Assembly (NCBI RefSeq): GCF_900167435.1
Contig: NZ_FUWS01000004.1
Span: 310,001 to 374,000 of the forward strand
Direction: 5' to 3'
DNA: 64,000 nucleotides
DNA from: Marinactinospora thermotolerans DSM 45154
GTDB taxonomy: Bacteria > Actinomycetota > Actinomycetes > Streptosporangiales > Streptosporangiaceae
Shown: one piece after another, positions 45,496 to 54,438 of the stretch
How the letters are laid out: each line of letters begins with the position of its first letter
How positions within the stretch are numbered: position 1 is the stretch's first letter
Notes under the pieces: generated by a model
What the model was told of the DNA's origin: nothing
The model's input: only the letters and a program-made list of their open reading frames with translations
The model's database searches: none
Position numbers and translations under genes: made by a program

Positions 45496-46761
45496 TCAGC
45501 CGTGAGCCGCCGCCACCTGTTCGAGGTAGGCGCGGGCTCCGTACTCGTCAAGGAACCAGGCTCGGTAGTCCTTGGGGTCGTCCAGTCCGTGCACCCAGCG
45601 GTCGGCGACCTCGGGGAAGGTCAGCGCGGCGCCGACGATCTCCTGGAAGTAGGCGGGGAGCTCGTTGTCCCACAGAGAGTGCAGCATCGCGCTGAGCGCG
45701 GCGCTGTGCACCCCCTCCTCGGCGTAGAAGGTGTCGAAGGTCTCGCGCATCCAAGCGTCGTCGAACGGCTTGTCTCCGTGCTCGATGATGCGCTGCAGGT
45801 AGGTGGCGGCGCACAGCGTCGAGACGTTCCACCCCTGTCCGGAGATCGGGTCGGTCGTCACGACCACGTCGGAGCTGCCCAGAACAGACCCGCCCGAGGG
45901 CAGGACGGCCACCGGCTTGCGGACCTGCGGGGTGAGGTGGGAGATCACCGCGGCGTTGCCGTCGACCGGCTCCACCTCCTTCAGGCGGGCGGCGTAGTCG
46001 GGGAAACGGCCGGCGATGGAGCTGACGATCCAGTCGGTGACCTCCTGGGCCGTCGCCCGGTGCCGGCTGCTGGGCTGGAGGTGGGAGCCGTCCAGGGCCC
46101 CGCCCGGCTCGTCCAGGACGCAGATGGCGTTGGCCGGCCCGTCGGCGGTGAGGACCGGGGCGATGATGACGCGGCCGGCCGGCGCCGAGATGGCGTCGGC
46201 GAACCCGGGGCCACTGGGGCCGTCCTCGACGCCGTAGACGATGGACTGGGTGATGACACGGGGGTGCGCGCCACTGAACCGGGTGGGGTCGGGGTCGAAG
46301 AGGGCCCCCAGCTCACCACTGCCCACCGCCACGACGACGAGGTCGTAGTTGCGGGAGAACCAGTCGAGGTCGGACACCGACAGCCCGGCGATGGTCACCC
46401 GGCCGCCCTTGTCCTCGAAGTACTCCAGCCAGTCGGCCATCTTCAGGCGCGGGTCCACCGCGATGCCGTATCCCTGGAACCGGCCCTCGATGACCAGCGG
46501 GTCAGAGGTGCCCGGAAGGTACAGGGGCTGGCGCACACCCTCCAGGTGCGGTGCCCGCGCCGACCACCAGTCCAGACTCAGCCGGCGCTCCATCTCCAGA
46601 GCCCGGGGCATGGTGAACTGGGTCACATTCGGACGGTTCGCCCGGATCTCCGGCGAGGATTTCCCCGTCACCAGGGTGACATCGTAACCCCCGTGGGCGA
46701 GCAGCCCGTTCGCCAGGCACAATCCGCTCTGCCCGGCACCGACGATCAGGATCTTACGCAA
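45496..46761 (-). CDS. Styrene/indole monooxygenase-type FAD oxygenase (StyA-like)
   Basis: A 421-residue single-component-reductase-dependent flavoprotein. The FAD dinucleotide fold opens the chain (ILIVGAGQSGLCLANGLL), the second glycine-rich region is DLVVVAVGSGELGALF, and GQGWNVSTLCAATYL is the late FAD contact. The middle resembles the SMO substrate-binding domain. StyA enzymes epoxidise styrene or indole with FADH2 supplied by a separate reductase; none is nearby. In this locus it probably oxidises the polyketide or its precursor. TTG start at 46761, preceded by AGAAGAGAG; 13 bp after the upstream gene. Confidence 0.8.
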   Translation of the reverse strand: MRKILIVGAGQSGLCLANGLLAHGGYDVTLVTGKSSPEIRANRPNVTQFTMPRALEMERRLSLDWWSARAPHLEGVRQPLYLPGTSDPLVIEGRFQGYGIAVDPRLKMADWLEYFEDKGGRVTIAGLSVSDLDWFSRNYDLVVVAVGSGELGALFDPDPTRFSGAHPRVITQSIVYGVEDGPSGPGFADAISAPAGRVIIAPVLTADGPANAICVLDEPGGALDGSHLQPSSRHRATAQEVTDWIVSSIAGRFPDYAARLKEVEPVDGNAAVISHLTPQVRKPVAVLPSGGSVLGSSDVVVTTDPISGQGWNVSTLCAATYLQRIIEHGDKPFDDAWMRETFDTFYAEEGVHSAALSAMLHSLWDNELPAYFQEIVGAALTFPEVADRWVHGLDDPKDYRAWFLDEYGARAYLEQVAAAHG

Positions 46762-46774
46762 CGTCTCTCTTCTC

Positions 46775-47596
46775 TCAACTGGTCGCTTCAGAGGTCAGGG
46801 TCCGGGCGTGACCGACCAGGGCGCGCAGCACCCCGGTGACGGAATCATGATCACGGACATCACACGCCAGGACAGGGGTCCCCGGCGTGATCTGGAGCGC
46901 ATACCGCGCCCAGTGCCGCGCCGCCGACGTGACCACACGCAGGCCCGGTCCGTGTTCGGCCACCAACACGTGCGGTAGTCCGTGCTGGTGACAGGAGGCC
47001 AGGGCGACTTCGGCCGCGTCGGGGAAACGGGGATCCGCGAGGATCACCATTCCGAGCGCACCGCGGATCTCGTCGTCCCACAAGGGGCGGAAATTCCAGT
47101 GTTTCGGCGATCCGGCCATGAATATGGACAGGCCCTCGCCGCGAATAATCGTCCGCCCGAAAAAGGATTCAATGGTCGCGGTCTCCCTGGGCGCCACCGG
47201 AATCCGGACCCGCATGGGAATCGGTTCCCCGACGGCGGCAATGAAGGACCGCTCCGTCTCAAGCGTGGCGGCCGCGACGACCACCTTGACCGTCCCCGAG
47301 GCGATCCCCTCGTCCCCATGGCTGTCCACGCGCATGAAGCCCGCCGATATCAGGCGCTGTACGACGCAGCGCACCGCGCTGACCGGAGCGCCGACGCGGG
47401 CGGCGAGTTCGGCCACGGTGACCGGTGCCACGGCGCCCTTGAGGATGGCGCGCGTGCAGGGATCCGGTACCGCCACTTCGGCCGCAGGCCCGTCCGCGTG
47501 AGTCGCCACGACCACCGCGTGGGCGAGAAGCGGCCGGGCTCCCCATCGCCACGTCATTTCAGTGGCATCGAGGGGGAAATCAGGGGAAAGCACCAT
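46775..47596 (-). CDS. DUF742-like winged helix fused to a degenerate CvnD-type GTPase domain
   Basis: A 273-residue regulator-like protein. Residues about 20-105 resemble DUF742 (CvnC) with a winged helix: VTVAELAARVGAPVSAVRCVVQRLISAGF. Residues about 110-273 follow the CvnD small-GTPase plan: strand VKVVVAAA, later FRPLWDDEIRGALGMVILADPR and a C-terminal ARHWARYALQI. The nucleotide loop is lost: where CvnD has GxFGVGKT this protein has AATLETERSF, and the G3 block TPGQ-like is replaced by AGSPKHW. It is thus a pseudo-GTPase fused to its usual separate partner. It heads the operon with the monooxygenase and methyltransferase genes. CAGGAG precedes ATG 47596. Likely a regulatory or scaffolding role; inference. 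Confidence 0.65.
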   Translation of the reverse strand: MVLSPDFPLDATEMTWRWGARPLLAHAVVVATHADGPAAEVAVPDPCTRAILKGAVAPVTVAELAARVGAPVSAVRCVVQRLISAGFMRVDSHGDEGIASGTVKVVVAAATLETERSFIAAVGEPIPMRVRIPVAPRETATIESFFGRTIIRGEGLSIFMAGSPKHWNFRPLWDDEIRGALGMVILADPRFPDAAEVALASCHQHGLPHVLVAEHGPGLRVVTSAARHWARYALQITPGTPVLACDVRDHDSVTGVLRALVGHARTLTSEATS

Positions 47597-47952
47597 TACT
47601 CCTGTTCACGTGCCCGTTGTGGGGGTGCGTGGCCACCCCCGGACCGGCGGCCATCTTCGCAGCAACCGAAGAGGACCGCGCTCCGTTCCGGGGAACCGAC
47701 CCGGGGGAGGGTGCCGGAGCTTTGCGTGACTGGACAGGATCATTGCCCGGATTCCCGTGGTGGATTTAGCCGTACTTCGGGCCCAATTACAGTTTCCACG
47801 CGCTTTCGGACGGTCATTATGCCACGAAGATGATCATGATGCGCGGCCCCCGGACTCCGATATCCCGAGTGACGTCGACCGCTGCGACGGGACGACGGAC
47901 CATGCCGCCCCCGCGCCCCGCGGAAGGAGATCCCGGCGCTAGCCTTGACCTC
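47597..47952. other. Divergent upstream region, 356 bp
   Basis: Holds the promoters of the pseudo-GTPase operon and of the kinase gene. The stretch 47760-47835 is AT-richer (GGATTTAGCCG, CAATTACAG, TCATTATGCC). No gene found. TAGCCT at 47940 lies about 8 nt before the kinase GTG, so that transcript may be leaderless. Confidence 0.4.
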
Positions 47953-48750
47953 GTGTTCTCCTCGGCTCCCGCGACCCTGCCCGCGCCCCTGCGCCGCCGC
48001 TACCGGCGGCACGAATGGCGGCGGGTGCGGACCGGGGCCTCCGGTGCCGGGGTGTGGCGCCTGTCCGGGCGGACCTCGCTGTATGTGAAACTGGCCGACC
48101 GCGACGAGCTGACCGCCGAGGCCGACCGCTGCGCCTGGTTGGGACGGGCAGGGATCGGCGCGCCCGAGGTCGTCGACCTGGACGACGACGGGGAGCGGGC
48201 GTGGCTGGTGACGACCGAGGTCCCCGGCCGCCCCCTGAGCGGGGAATGGCCCGCCCACCACAGGGCCCCCATCGTCGCCGCCCTCGCCCGGTTCACCCGC
48301 CACCTGCACGACCTGCCCGTCGCCGACTGCCCCTTCGACCGTCGGCTGTCCATCACCCTTCCACTGGCCCGGCAACGGGTCGAGGCCGGGCTGGTCGACG
48401 CGGCGGACTTCGACGCCGAACGTCGCGGTCGCACCGCCGGGGAGCTGTTGCCCCTGCTGGAGGAGGGCGCCCCCGAAGGGGAGGACGCCGTGATCTGCCA
48501 CGGCGACCTGACCCTCGACAACGTCCTCGTCGATCCGGTCACGCTCGACTGGAGCGGTGTCGTGGACGTGGGCCGGCTGGGCGTGGCCGACCGTCACCAA
48601 GACCTCGCCCTGGCCTGCCGGGAGCTGGCCGCGGACGCCGCCGGCCGGTTCGGCCCGCCCTTCGTCCGGGCCTTCCTGGAACACTACGGTTCCCACCTGG
48701 TCGATCCCGACCGGCTCGACTACTACCGGCTGCTCGACGAGTTCTTCTGA
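47953..48750 (+). CDS. APH(3')-like phosphotransferase
   Basis: A 265-residue aminoglycoside-phosphotransferase-type kinase, the usual length for APH(3') enzymes. N-terminal nucleotide lobe: RTGASGAGVWRLSGRTSLYVKLADRDEL with the conserved Lys. Catalytic loop CHGDLTLDNVLVD (HGDxxxxN) near residue 182, then the metal Asp in VVDVGRLGVADRHQDLALACREL. The RHQDLA block is typical of the APH(3') group that phosphorylates kanamycin/neomycin. Substrate and resistance remain inference. GTG 47953 is chosen to match the family length. Confidence 0.85.
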   Translation: MFSSAPATLPAPLRRRYRRHEWRRVRTGASGAGVWRLSGRTSLYVKLADRDELTAEADRCAWLGRAGIGAPEVVDLDDDGERAWLVTTEVPGRPLSGEWPAHHRAPIVAALARFTRHLHDLPVADCPFDRRLSITLPLARQRVEAGLVDAADFDAERRGRTAGELLPLLEEGAPEGEDAVICHGDLTLDNVLVDPVTLDWSGVVDVGRLGVADRHQDLALACRELAADAAGRFGPPFVRAFLEHYGSHLVDPDRLDYYRLLDEFF

Positions 48751-48835
48751 GCCGGTCCCATCGGCCGGGTCGATCGCCGCGGGGGAGGGATCCCTCCCGG
48801 TCCCGGGATGCCCGCTCCTGGAACCCGACGGGGAG

Positions 48836-49090
48836 CTAGAGGGCGGGTTCGATGTGCTTCATCGTGAAGTGCGACGTGATGCTCCGAATCCGCGGGATGG
48901 TCATGACGTGCCGGCTCGGGAAGGTCTCGTCAGCGGCCAGGTCGGCCACCGCCACACGGGCGAAGTAGTCGGGGCCGCCGGAGAGGCGACGCGGTTCGAC
49001 GACCTCCGGCGCTCGGCCGAGGGCCTGTTCGAAGGTCTCGACGCTCCGCGCGTCCTGGGCCTCCAGGGTCAGGTCGATCAGCACCGCGAA
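48836..49090 (-). pseudogene. C-terminal fragment of an Lrp/AsnC regulator
   Basis: About 84 codons match the ligand-binding half of an Lrp-type regulator: FAVLIDLTLEAQDARSVETFEQAL, RRLSGGPDYFARVAVADLAADE and RHVMTIPRIRSITSHFTMKHI. The HTH half should precede it but the upstream sequence (49091-49400) has none in any frame. It is a 5'-truncated remnant. Confidence 0.65.
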
Positions 49091-49611
49091 GGAACCGCGG
49101 ACGCCCCTCGGCCCCAGTCGTGCCGGCCCGCCCGCTGCCCCTGGGGGGAGGCTGAGGGCCGTTCTGCCGGCGGCGGTGGCAGCGCCCCCGGGGCAGGGGG
49201 ATCCGCCGCCATCACCATCGCCGCGTTCGCCTGCCCTCCCGCGGCCGGCCCGGGCGGCGCTGTACAGCGCGGCGCCCGACACGGTGGGGCGGATTCCGCG
49301 ACCGGCCGGCACCGGCGATCCGCGCGGTGACCCGGCGTCGGTCCGGATGGGCGGGCCGCGGGCCCCATCCACGTTCCCGCGCTCCAAGCGGCCGGCCCGC
49401 CTCCGCGCGGTGCGGGCCGTCACCGGTCCCCGGCCGCAGCGGCCCTGCCGGGACGGCCCCATACGGTCCCGGCGAGCCCTGACAGAGGGGACGCTGCGCG
49501 GCGCGGCGAGGTCCCCGCGGCCCTCGACGTCCTGCCGGACAGGCTCGCCCCTGGGACCGGTCGGGGAAGCCGGGGGAGGGGAACGGTGACGGCGCCGTTC
49601 CCCCTGCGGGG
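49091..49611. other. Gene-poor interval, 521 bp
   Basis: Sequence where the missing Lrp N-terminus would be, plus GC-rich spacer. No recognisable gene or repeat; possibly the scar of a rearrangement. Confidence 0.4.
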
Positions 49612-50574
49612 TCAGTTCCCCTTCCTCAGCTCCGGCAACACCTCGGCGGCGTAGAAGTCGAAGAACTCGTCCTGGCGGTGGCCCACCTGGGAGACGTAGA
49701 CCTCGTCGACGCCGGCCTCCAGGTACTCCCGGATCGCGTCGAGGTGCACGTCGGGGTCGGGACCGCACGGCATCATCGAGCCGACGCGCTCCGGGGTGAT
49801 CAGCTCGGCGAGCTGCTCGAAGTGGCGAGGGAGCGGCAGCAGCTGGGCCGCCTCACCCGGCAGCGCGTCGTTGGGCCACCTCTCGCAGGCGTAGCGGGCC
49901 GCCTCGTCGGCGTCGCGCCCCCAGCTGACCTTCAGGCCGGCCTGGACGGGCTTGCCCTCGCCGCCGTTCTCGCGGAAGGTCTGGATGGTCGAGGCCTCGG
50001 GGCCCATCATGACCAGACCGTCCCCGATGCGTCCGGCAAGTTCCGCGGCCTTGCGCCCGAACGCCGAGACGTACACCTCGGGGGTGCGTTCGGGCAGCGT
50101 GTACAGTCGCGCGGTGTCCACCGTGTAGTGGGGGCCGTTGTGGGTGACGAGCTTGCCGGTCCACAGCTTGCGCATCACCTCGACGGCCTCCTCCAGCATC
50201 TCCCGCCGTTCGGCCGCCGGCGGCCAGCGGTCGCCGAGGATGTGCTCGTTGAGGGCCTCCCCGGTGCCCACGCCCAGCGTGAACCCGCCGCGCGCCAGCG
50301 CCGCCGAGGTCGCCGTGGCCTGCGCGACGATCGCCGGATGGGTGCGCACCATCGGGCAGGTCACCGCGGTGGTGATCGGCAGGGAGGTGGCCTCGCCGAT
50401 CGCGCCGATCACCGACCAGACGAACGGGCTCTCCCCCTGCACGTCCAACCAGGGGTGGTAGTGGTCGGAGATCCACAGCGCCTCGAAGCCGGCCTCCTCG
50501 GCCCGGCGCGCCTGGCGGACGAGCTCGCGGGGACCGTGCTCCTCGCAGGACAGGAAGTAACCGATACGCGCCAC
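49612..50574 (-). CDS. LLM-class F420-dependent oxidoreductase (TIGR03557-type)
   Basis: A 320-residue bacterial-luciferase-fold enzyme. The opening IGYFLSCEEHGPRELVRQARRAEEAGFEALWISDHYHPW and later AAVTCP, GGFTLGVGTGEALNEHI and YVSAFGRKAAELAGRIGDGL are characteristic of the F420-dependent glucose-6-phosphate-dehydrogenase-like group. It would use coenzyme F420 for hydride transfer to an unknown alcohol or aldehyde. GTG 50574 has GGAGGAG upstream. The next gene on the same strand starts 80 bp before it but is probably separate. Confidence 0.88.
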   Translation of the reverse strand: MARIGYFLSCEEHGPRELVRQARRAEEAGFEALWISDHYHPWLDVQGESPFVWSVIGAIGEATSLPITTAVTCPMVRTHPAIVAQATATSAALARGGFTLGVGTGEALNEHILGDRWPPAAERREMLEEAVEVMRKLWTGKLVTHNGPHYTVDTARLYTLPERTPEVYVSAFGRKAAELAGRIGDGLVMMGPEASTIQTFRENGGEGKPVQAGLKVSWGRDADEAARYACERWPNDALPGEAAQLLPLPRHFEQLAELITPERVGSMMPCGPDPDVHLDAIREYLEAGVDEVYVSQVGHRQDEFFDFYAAEVLPELRKGN

Positions 50575-50653
50575 GAAGCAGCACTCTCCTCCGGTGTCGA
50601 AACGCGGTACGCCCCTCCGCCTAACCCCCGTGGCGCGGGTCTAACCCCCGGTC

Positions 50654-51214
50654 CTAGGGGCGTCGTCCGGTGAGCGCGAGCAGCCGGGTCTGGGCGTCGG
50701 CGTCCGCCGGCGTCTCCACCGGCGGGTCGAACAGGGCGCCCCCGGAGAAGTCCTGGTCGCGCGCCCACTCCAGGACGGCGCCGGTCAGGTCGGGGGCGAG
50801 TTCGGTGTCCGCGCCGATCGCGCGGGCGAGGTCCCAGGCGTGCACGGTCAGGTCGAACGTCATCTGCCACAGGTACACCGAGGCGGGGGTGTCCCCGAAC
50901 GACAGGTGCACGACGCTCTGCGTCGCTCCCGGTTGCAGCCACGCCGTGCGGGCCTCCCGAGCGGCGATCTCCCAGGTGGCGATGGGTTCTTCTCCCAGGC
51001 GGTCTCCGTCGAAACGCCCGTCCGCGTCCTCGATCGTGCCGCCGGCGAGCAGGTGCGGGACCCACAGCTGCTCGCTCACCAGGTGGTTGACCAGGTCGTG
51101 GACGTCCCAGTCGGAGCAGGGTGTGGGCAGCGCCCACTGGTCGAGCCGGACCTCGCGGACCCGGCGGTCGAACTCGCCCATCGCCTGGCCGTGAAGGTCG
51201 AGAAGGTCGGACAT
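50654..51214 (-). CDS. TIGR03086-type metal-binding protein (mycothiol/DinB-like fold)
   Basis: A 186-residue DinB-like protein. PTPCSDWDVHDLVNHLVSEQLW near residue 40 carries the first metal His, and FDLTVHAWDLARAIG near residue 125 the second pair; both are typical of TIGR03086 proteins, relatives of mycothiol-dependent maleylpyruvate isomerase. The reaction is unknown. ATG 51214 is preceded by GAAGGGG; an in-frame ATG ten codons upstream has no site. Divergent from the sugar porter gene. Confidence 0.85.
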   Translation of the reverse strand: MSDLLDLHGQAMGEFDRRVREVRLDQWALPTPCSDWDVHDLVNHLVSEQLWVPHLLAGGTIEDADGRFDGDRLGEEPIATWEIAAREARTAWLQPGATQSVVHLSFGDTPASVYLWQMTFDLTVHAWDLARAIGADTELAPDLTGAVLEWARDQDFSGGALFDPPVETPADADAQTRLLALTGRRP

Positions 51215-51464
51215 CGAAGCCCCTTCCGTCGTGATCGTCGGCATGACTGCCCATCCCTACCCGATGCGACGCGCTCGCAACACGGCCGGCGATCCGAATC
51301 GGCGGAAGTGTAAAGACCGGATTTCCCGGAAGGAAACCGATGTCACGGCGAGGCCGCACCACGGCCCTCACCCATGGTGACGATCATTGGAAAGGCCAGC
51401 ACAACGACACGGGCCCGATCCGGGCGGCACGGATCCGGGGGGCGGGTCCGGCTAGGAGTGATTC

Positions 51465-52880
51465 GTGTCAACAGCAGACCCGGAGCGGGCGCGGGCGAGC
51501 GGGGAGATGAACATCGTCCACGTGGCGATGATCGCCGGCGCCGCCGCCATGGGCGGCTTCCTCTTCGGCTATGACAGCTCGGTGATCAACGGCGCCGTCG
51601 CCGCGATCGAGGAGCACTTCCAGGTCGGCGCGACCGAGACCGGGTTCACGGTCGCCGCCGCGCTGCTCGGCTCCGCGGTCGGTGCCGCCATCGCCGGCGG
51701 ACTGGCCGACCGGTTCGGCCGTATCCGCGTGATGCAGGTCGCCGCGGTCCTGTTCGGGATCAGCGCCATCGGTTCGGCACTGCCGTTCGCCATCTGGGAC
51801 CTCGCTCTCTGGCGGGTCGTCGGCGGTATCGCCATCGGCATCGCCTCGGTCATCGCGCCCACCTACATCGCGGAGGTCTCACCTCCCGCCTACCGGGGAC
51901 GGCTGGCCTCGCTGCAACAGCTCGCGATCGTCCTGGGCATCGCGGTCTCCCAGCTCGTCAACTACGCGCTGGCCTCCGTGGCCGGGGGGAGCGCGCTGGA
52001 CCAGCTCGGCCCGTTGCAGGCGTGGCAGTGGATGCTCGGCGCCGCGCTGGTGCCGGCCGTCATCTACTTCCTGCTGACCCTGTCGATCCCGGAGTCACCG
52101 CGCTACCTGGTGCGCGTGGGCAAGACCGAACGCGCCCGCCGGGTCCTGAACGAGGTCGAGGGCGGAGACGTCGACGAGCGTATCCGCGAGATCAGGCGGG
52201 CGCTCGGCTCCGAGGTCAAGCCGAAGCTGAGCGACCTGCGCGGGGGCCGCTTCGGACTGCTGCCGATCGTGTGGATCGGCATGGCGCTGTCGGCGTTCCA
52301 GCAGCTCGTCGGCATCAACGTGATCTTCTACTACTCGGCGTCGCTGTGGCAGTCGGTGGGCATCCAGGAGAGCGACTCGCTGCTGTTGTCGCTGTTCACC
52401 TCGATCGTCAACATCATCGGCACCTTCATCGCGATCGGCCTGGTGGACCGCATCGGCCGCAAGCCGCTGCTGCTGACCGGCTCCATCGGCATGGCCGTGT
52501 CGCTGGCGGCGACCGCGTTCGCCTTCAGCCACGCCGAGGTCGTCGGCGAGCAGGCGAACCTCCCGTTCATGTGGGGCGCGGTCGCGCTCACCTCGGCCAG
52601 CGCCTTCGTGCTGTTCTTCGCCCTGTCGTGGGGTGTGGTGACATGGGTGCTGCTGGGGGAGATGTTCCCGCTGCGCATCCGCGCCGCCGCCATGGCGGTC
52701 GCGACGGCCACACAGTGGATCGCCAACTGGCTGGTCACCATCACGTTCCCGGCTCTGCGCGACTGGAACCTGACCGGCACCTACCTGATCTACACGGCGT
52801 TCGCGGTGCTGTCGCTGCTCTTCGTGTGGCGCTTCATCAGCGAGACGAAGGGGCGCACCCTGGAGTCGATGGGGACATAG
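51465..52880 (+). CDS. MFS sugar porter, GlcP/XylE-like
   Basis: A 471-residue, 12-helix sugar:proton symporter. Sugar-porter signatures are FLFGYDSSVINGAV in helix 1, GLADRFGRIRV, PTYIAEVSPPAYRGRL, PESPRYLVRVGK, FQQLVGINVIFYYSA in helix 7, DRIGRKPLLL and the terminal ETKGRTLESMG. Closest in kind to actinobacterial glucose permeases. GTG 51465 gives the expected short cytoplasmic start. No linked kinase or regulator of sugar use is visible. Confidence 0.92.
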   Translation: MSTADPERARASGEMNIVHVAMIAGAAAMGGFLFGYDSSVINGAVAAIEEHFQVGATETGFTVAAALLGSAVGAAIAGGLADRFGRIRVMQVAAVLFGISAIGSALPFAIWDLALWRVVGGIAIGIASVIAPTYIAEVSPPAYRGRLASLQQLAIVLGIAVSQLVNYALASVAGGSALDQLGPLQAWQWMLGAALVPAVIYFLLTLSIPESPRYLVRVGKTERARRVLNEVEGGDVDERIREIRRALGSEVKPKLSDLRGGRFGLLPIVWIGMALSAFQQLVGINVIFYYSASLWQSVGIQESDSLLLSLFTSIVNIIGTFIAIGLVDRIGRKPLLLTGSIGMAVSLAATAFAFSHAEVVGEQANLPFMWGAVALTSASAFVLFFALSWGVVTWVLLGEMFPLRIRAAAMAVATATQWIANWLVTITFPALRDWNLTGTYLIYTAFAVLSLLFVWRFISETKGRTLESMGT

Positions 52881-52944
52881 CCGGCTCAGGCGCCCTTTTC
52901 CGCCTCCCGGTCGGGTTGTCCAGCCCCCGACCGGGGGGCGAATG

Positions 52945-52960
52945 GGGGGCACGCGCCCCC
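52945..52960. terminator. Candidate hairpin between convergent genes
   Basis: GGGGGC-ACGC-GCCCCC, placed between the sugar porter stop (65 bp away) and the stop of the minus-strand regulator. Short and without a T-run. Confidence 0.4.
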
Positions 52961-52961
52961 T

Positions 52962-53426
52962 CTATGGCCGGTCGGAACCACGACCGCGCGCGGCGGCCTC
53001 CACCGCTTGGATGAGGCGGGGAAGATGACGGCCGGCCTCGTTGTAGCGGGTCGCCTGATAAGCCGCGTAGGCGCGGTCGACCTCGGCGCGCAACCGGGAG
53101 ATGTCTACGGCAAGGCCCTCCCCGGCGTCCTCGATGATGGTCTCCAGGCTGGTGTAACGCATCATGGCGCGCTCGATCTCGCGGGCGGCCGCGTACTTCA
53201 TATCGGCCTCCTCGGGGCTGTCGTCCCCGGTCAGGTCGGTGATGCTCACCCGTGGGACTTCGGCCAGCCGGGTGAGGACGGCATGGGAGTCCACGTCGCG
53301 CTTACCTCGCTCGACCTGGGACAGTCATGACTCCGAGCGGCCGAGGTGGCCGGTGAGAACGGATTGGGAGTAGCCGCGGCGCTTGCGGCTGCGGCGGATG
53401 ATCTGGCCCCGCGTGGTGGCGTCCAC
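52962..53426 (-). pseudogene. XRE-family regulator with in-frame stop and lost C-terminus
   Basis: GTG 53426 opens TTRGQIIRRSRKRRGYSQ, an XRE helix-turn-helix. At 53325-53327 a TGA follows GRSES; without any frame change the same protein continues LSQVERGKRDVDSHAVLTRLAEV. The expected residue at the stop is Trp (SWLSQ is the usual HTH sequence), so a single TGG to TGA change explains it. The remaining helical segment ends after about 110 more codons (ARGRGSDRP), well short of the 270-400 residues usual for such regulators. Both lesions indicate a pseudogene. It lies 16 bp after the flavoprotein gene in the same operon. Confidence 0.7.
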
Positions 53427-53442
53427 GACGGCCTCCTCCTCA

Positions 53443-53963
53443 TCAGTGGGGGACGACGGAGCGCAAAGCGGTGGCGATCTCCCCCCAAGAGGGCATGCGC
53501 CGTTCGTAGGGGGCGTCGGGATCGTGCAGCAAGGTGACGGCCGGCATCGACTCCAGTGTCTCCAGGCTCCGATGGAAGGCCGGGTGGCTCGCAAGCTGGG
53601 GTTTGCAATGCGGCACCACGACCGTGGGCACCCCGTAGCCGACCATCTCGCACAGCAGGCCGATCGCGAAGCAGTCCGCGATGCCCTGGGCGAACTTGTT
53701 GGTGGAGTTGAAGGTGAGCGGGCAGGCCAGCACCGCGTCCGCGGGCGGCAGGGGCGCGCCGGTACCCGGCATCCGGTACTCCACCCGGACCCGCTCGCCG
53801 GTCAGCTCGGCAAGCCGCCCCAGGTCGTGGAATCGGGCGCCGTTGGGAGTGGACGACGCGGCGACCCGCCAGCCATCGTCTTGGAGCAACTCCACCAGCT
53901 CCGGGACACCCTCGGGAGCGGGGACGCCGGAGAGGACGAGGTAGAGCGTCGGGGGTTCGCCAT
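53443..53963 (-). pseudogene. Flavoprotein (PF02441-type), frameshifted at a C-run near the start
   Basis: An FMN-binding Cys-decarboxylase-like flavoprotein of about 173 residues. The body is intact: DDGWRVAASSTPNGARFHD, VLACPLTFNSTNKFAQGIAD, GYGVPTVVVPHCKP. The N-terminal strand LYLVLSGVPAPEGVPEL is in the same frame but has no start codon; the only good ATG (53963) is one base out of frame. Adding one C to the five-C run (plus-strand GGGGG at 53951-53955) gives MANPPTLYLVLSG. So a single homopolymer indel breaks the gene; a GTG at 53895 would otherwise yield an N-truncated protein. Paired with the XRE gene, a common actinomycete duo. Confidence 0.65.
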
Positions 53964-53967
53964 GGGG

Positions 53968-54144
53968 TCAGTGTAGGAGGCGGACCTCTACCGGCACGGG
54001 CACAACAGGTTCTGCGCCGTCGCCAGGACAGGCCGTGCACCCGCCGTCGTGCATGCACGGCCCCGGCGGATTCCGCCGCTTCCTTACACCGTGCCGTCCG
54101 TCGACCAACAGCAGCAGCCCGCGCAGGTGCCCGTAGGACGCCAC
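53968..54144 (-). CDS. Possible small Cys-containing protein before the flavoprotein gene
   Basis: A 58-residue frame from GTG 54144 that ends 4 bp before the flavoprotein ATG. It includes GPCMHDGGCTACPGDGAEP, a compact cysteine cluster that could bind metal. The closeness to the next start argues for an operon member; the lack of a known family and of a good ribosome binding site argues against. Confidence 0.3.
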   Translation of the reverse strand: MASYGHLRGLLLLVDGRHGVRKRRNPPGPCMHDGGCTACPGDGAEPVVPVPVEVRLLH

Positions 54145-54438
54145 TTGGCGACCGGTCGTCCCCACGCGCGTGGGGGAGCAGCATGTTGGCGTCCCCACGC
54201 CGGGTTTGTGAGGGGCCGGACGGGGTTTCCACGGTGGGGTGAGCGACCTGTCGACCTCGTGATAGGCCGGGCACCGACTCGCGCCCGTCCTTTGGAGCGA
54301 CGCGGTGGATCCGGCCGGGGGTCGTGTCCGCCCTGGCGGCAGGCAGGCACCCGCGTGCCGGGAAGGCACGGCCCGAAATGAGAACGGTTGGAATGCCAGC
54401 GGCTCCGCGCCAGCGTGGTGACGTCGGGGAACGCTCCT

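Noticed and set aside
54155-54181. CRISPR-repeat-like unit GTCGTCCCCACGCG with a matching arm, plus a second GTCCCCACGC 33 bp on
   Set aside because: Only one full unit, the second copy is degenerate and the 33-bp spacing is too short for type I-E repeats; no cas gene is nearby.
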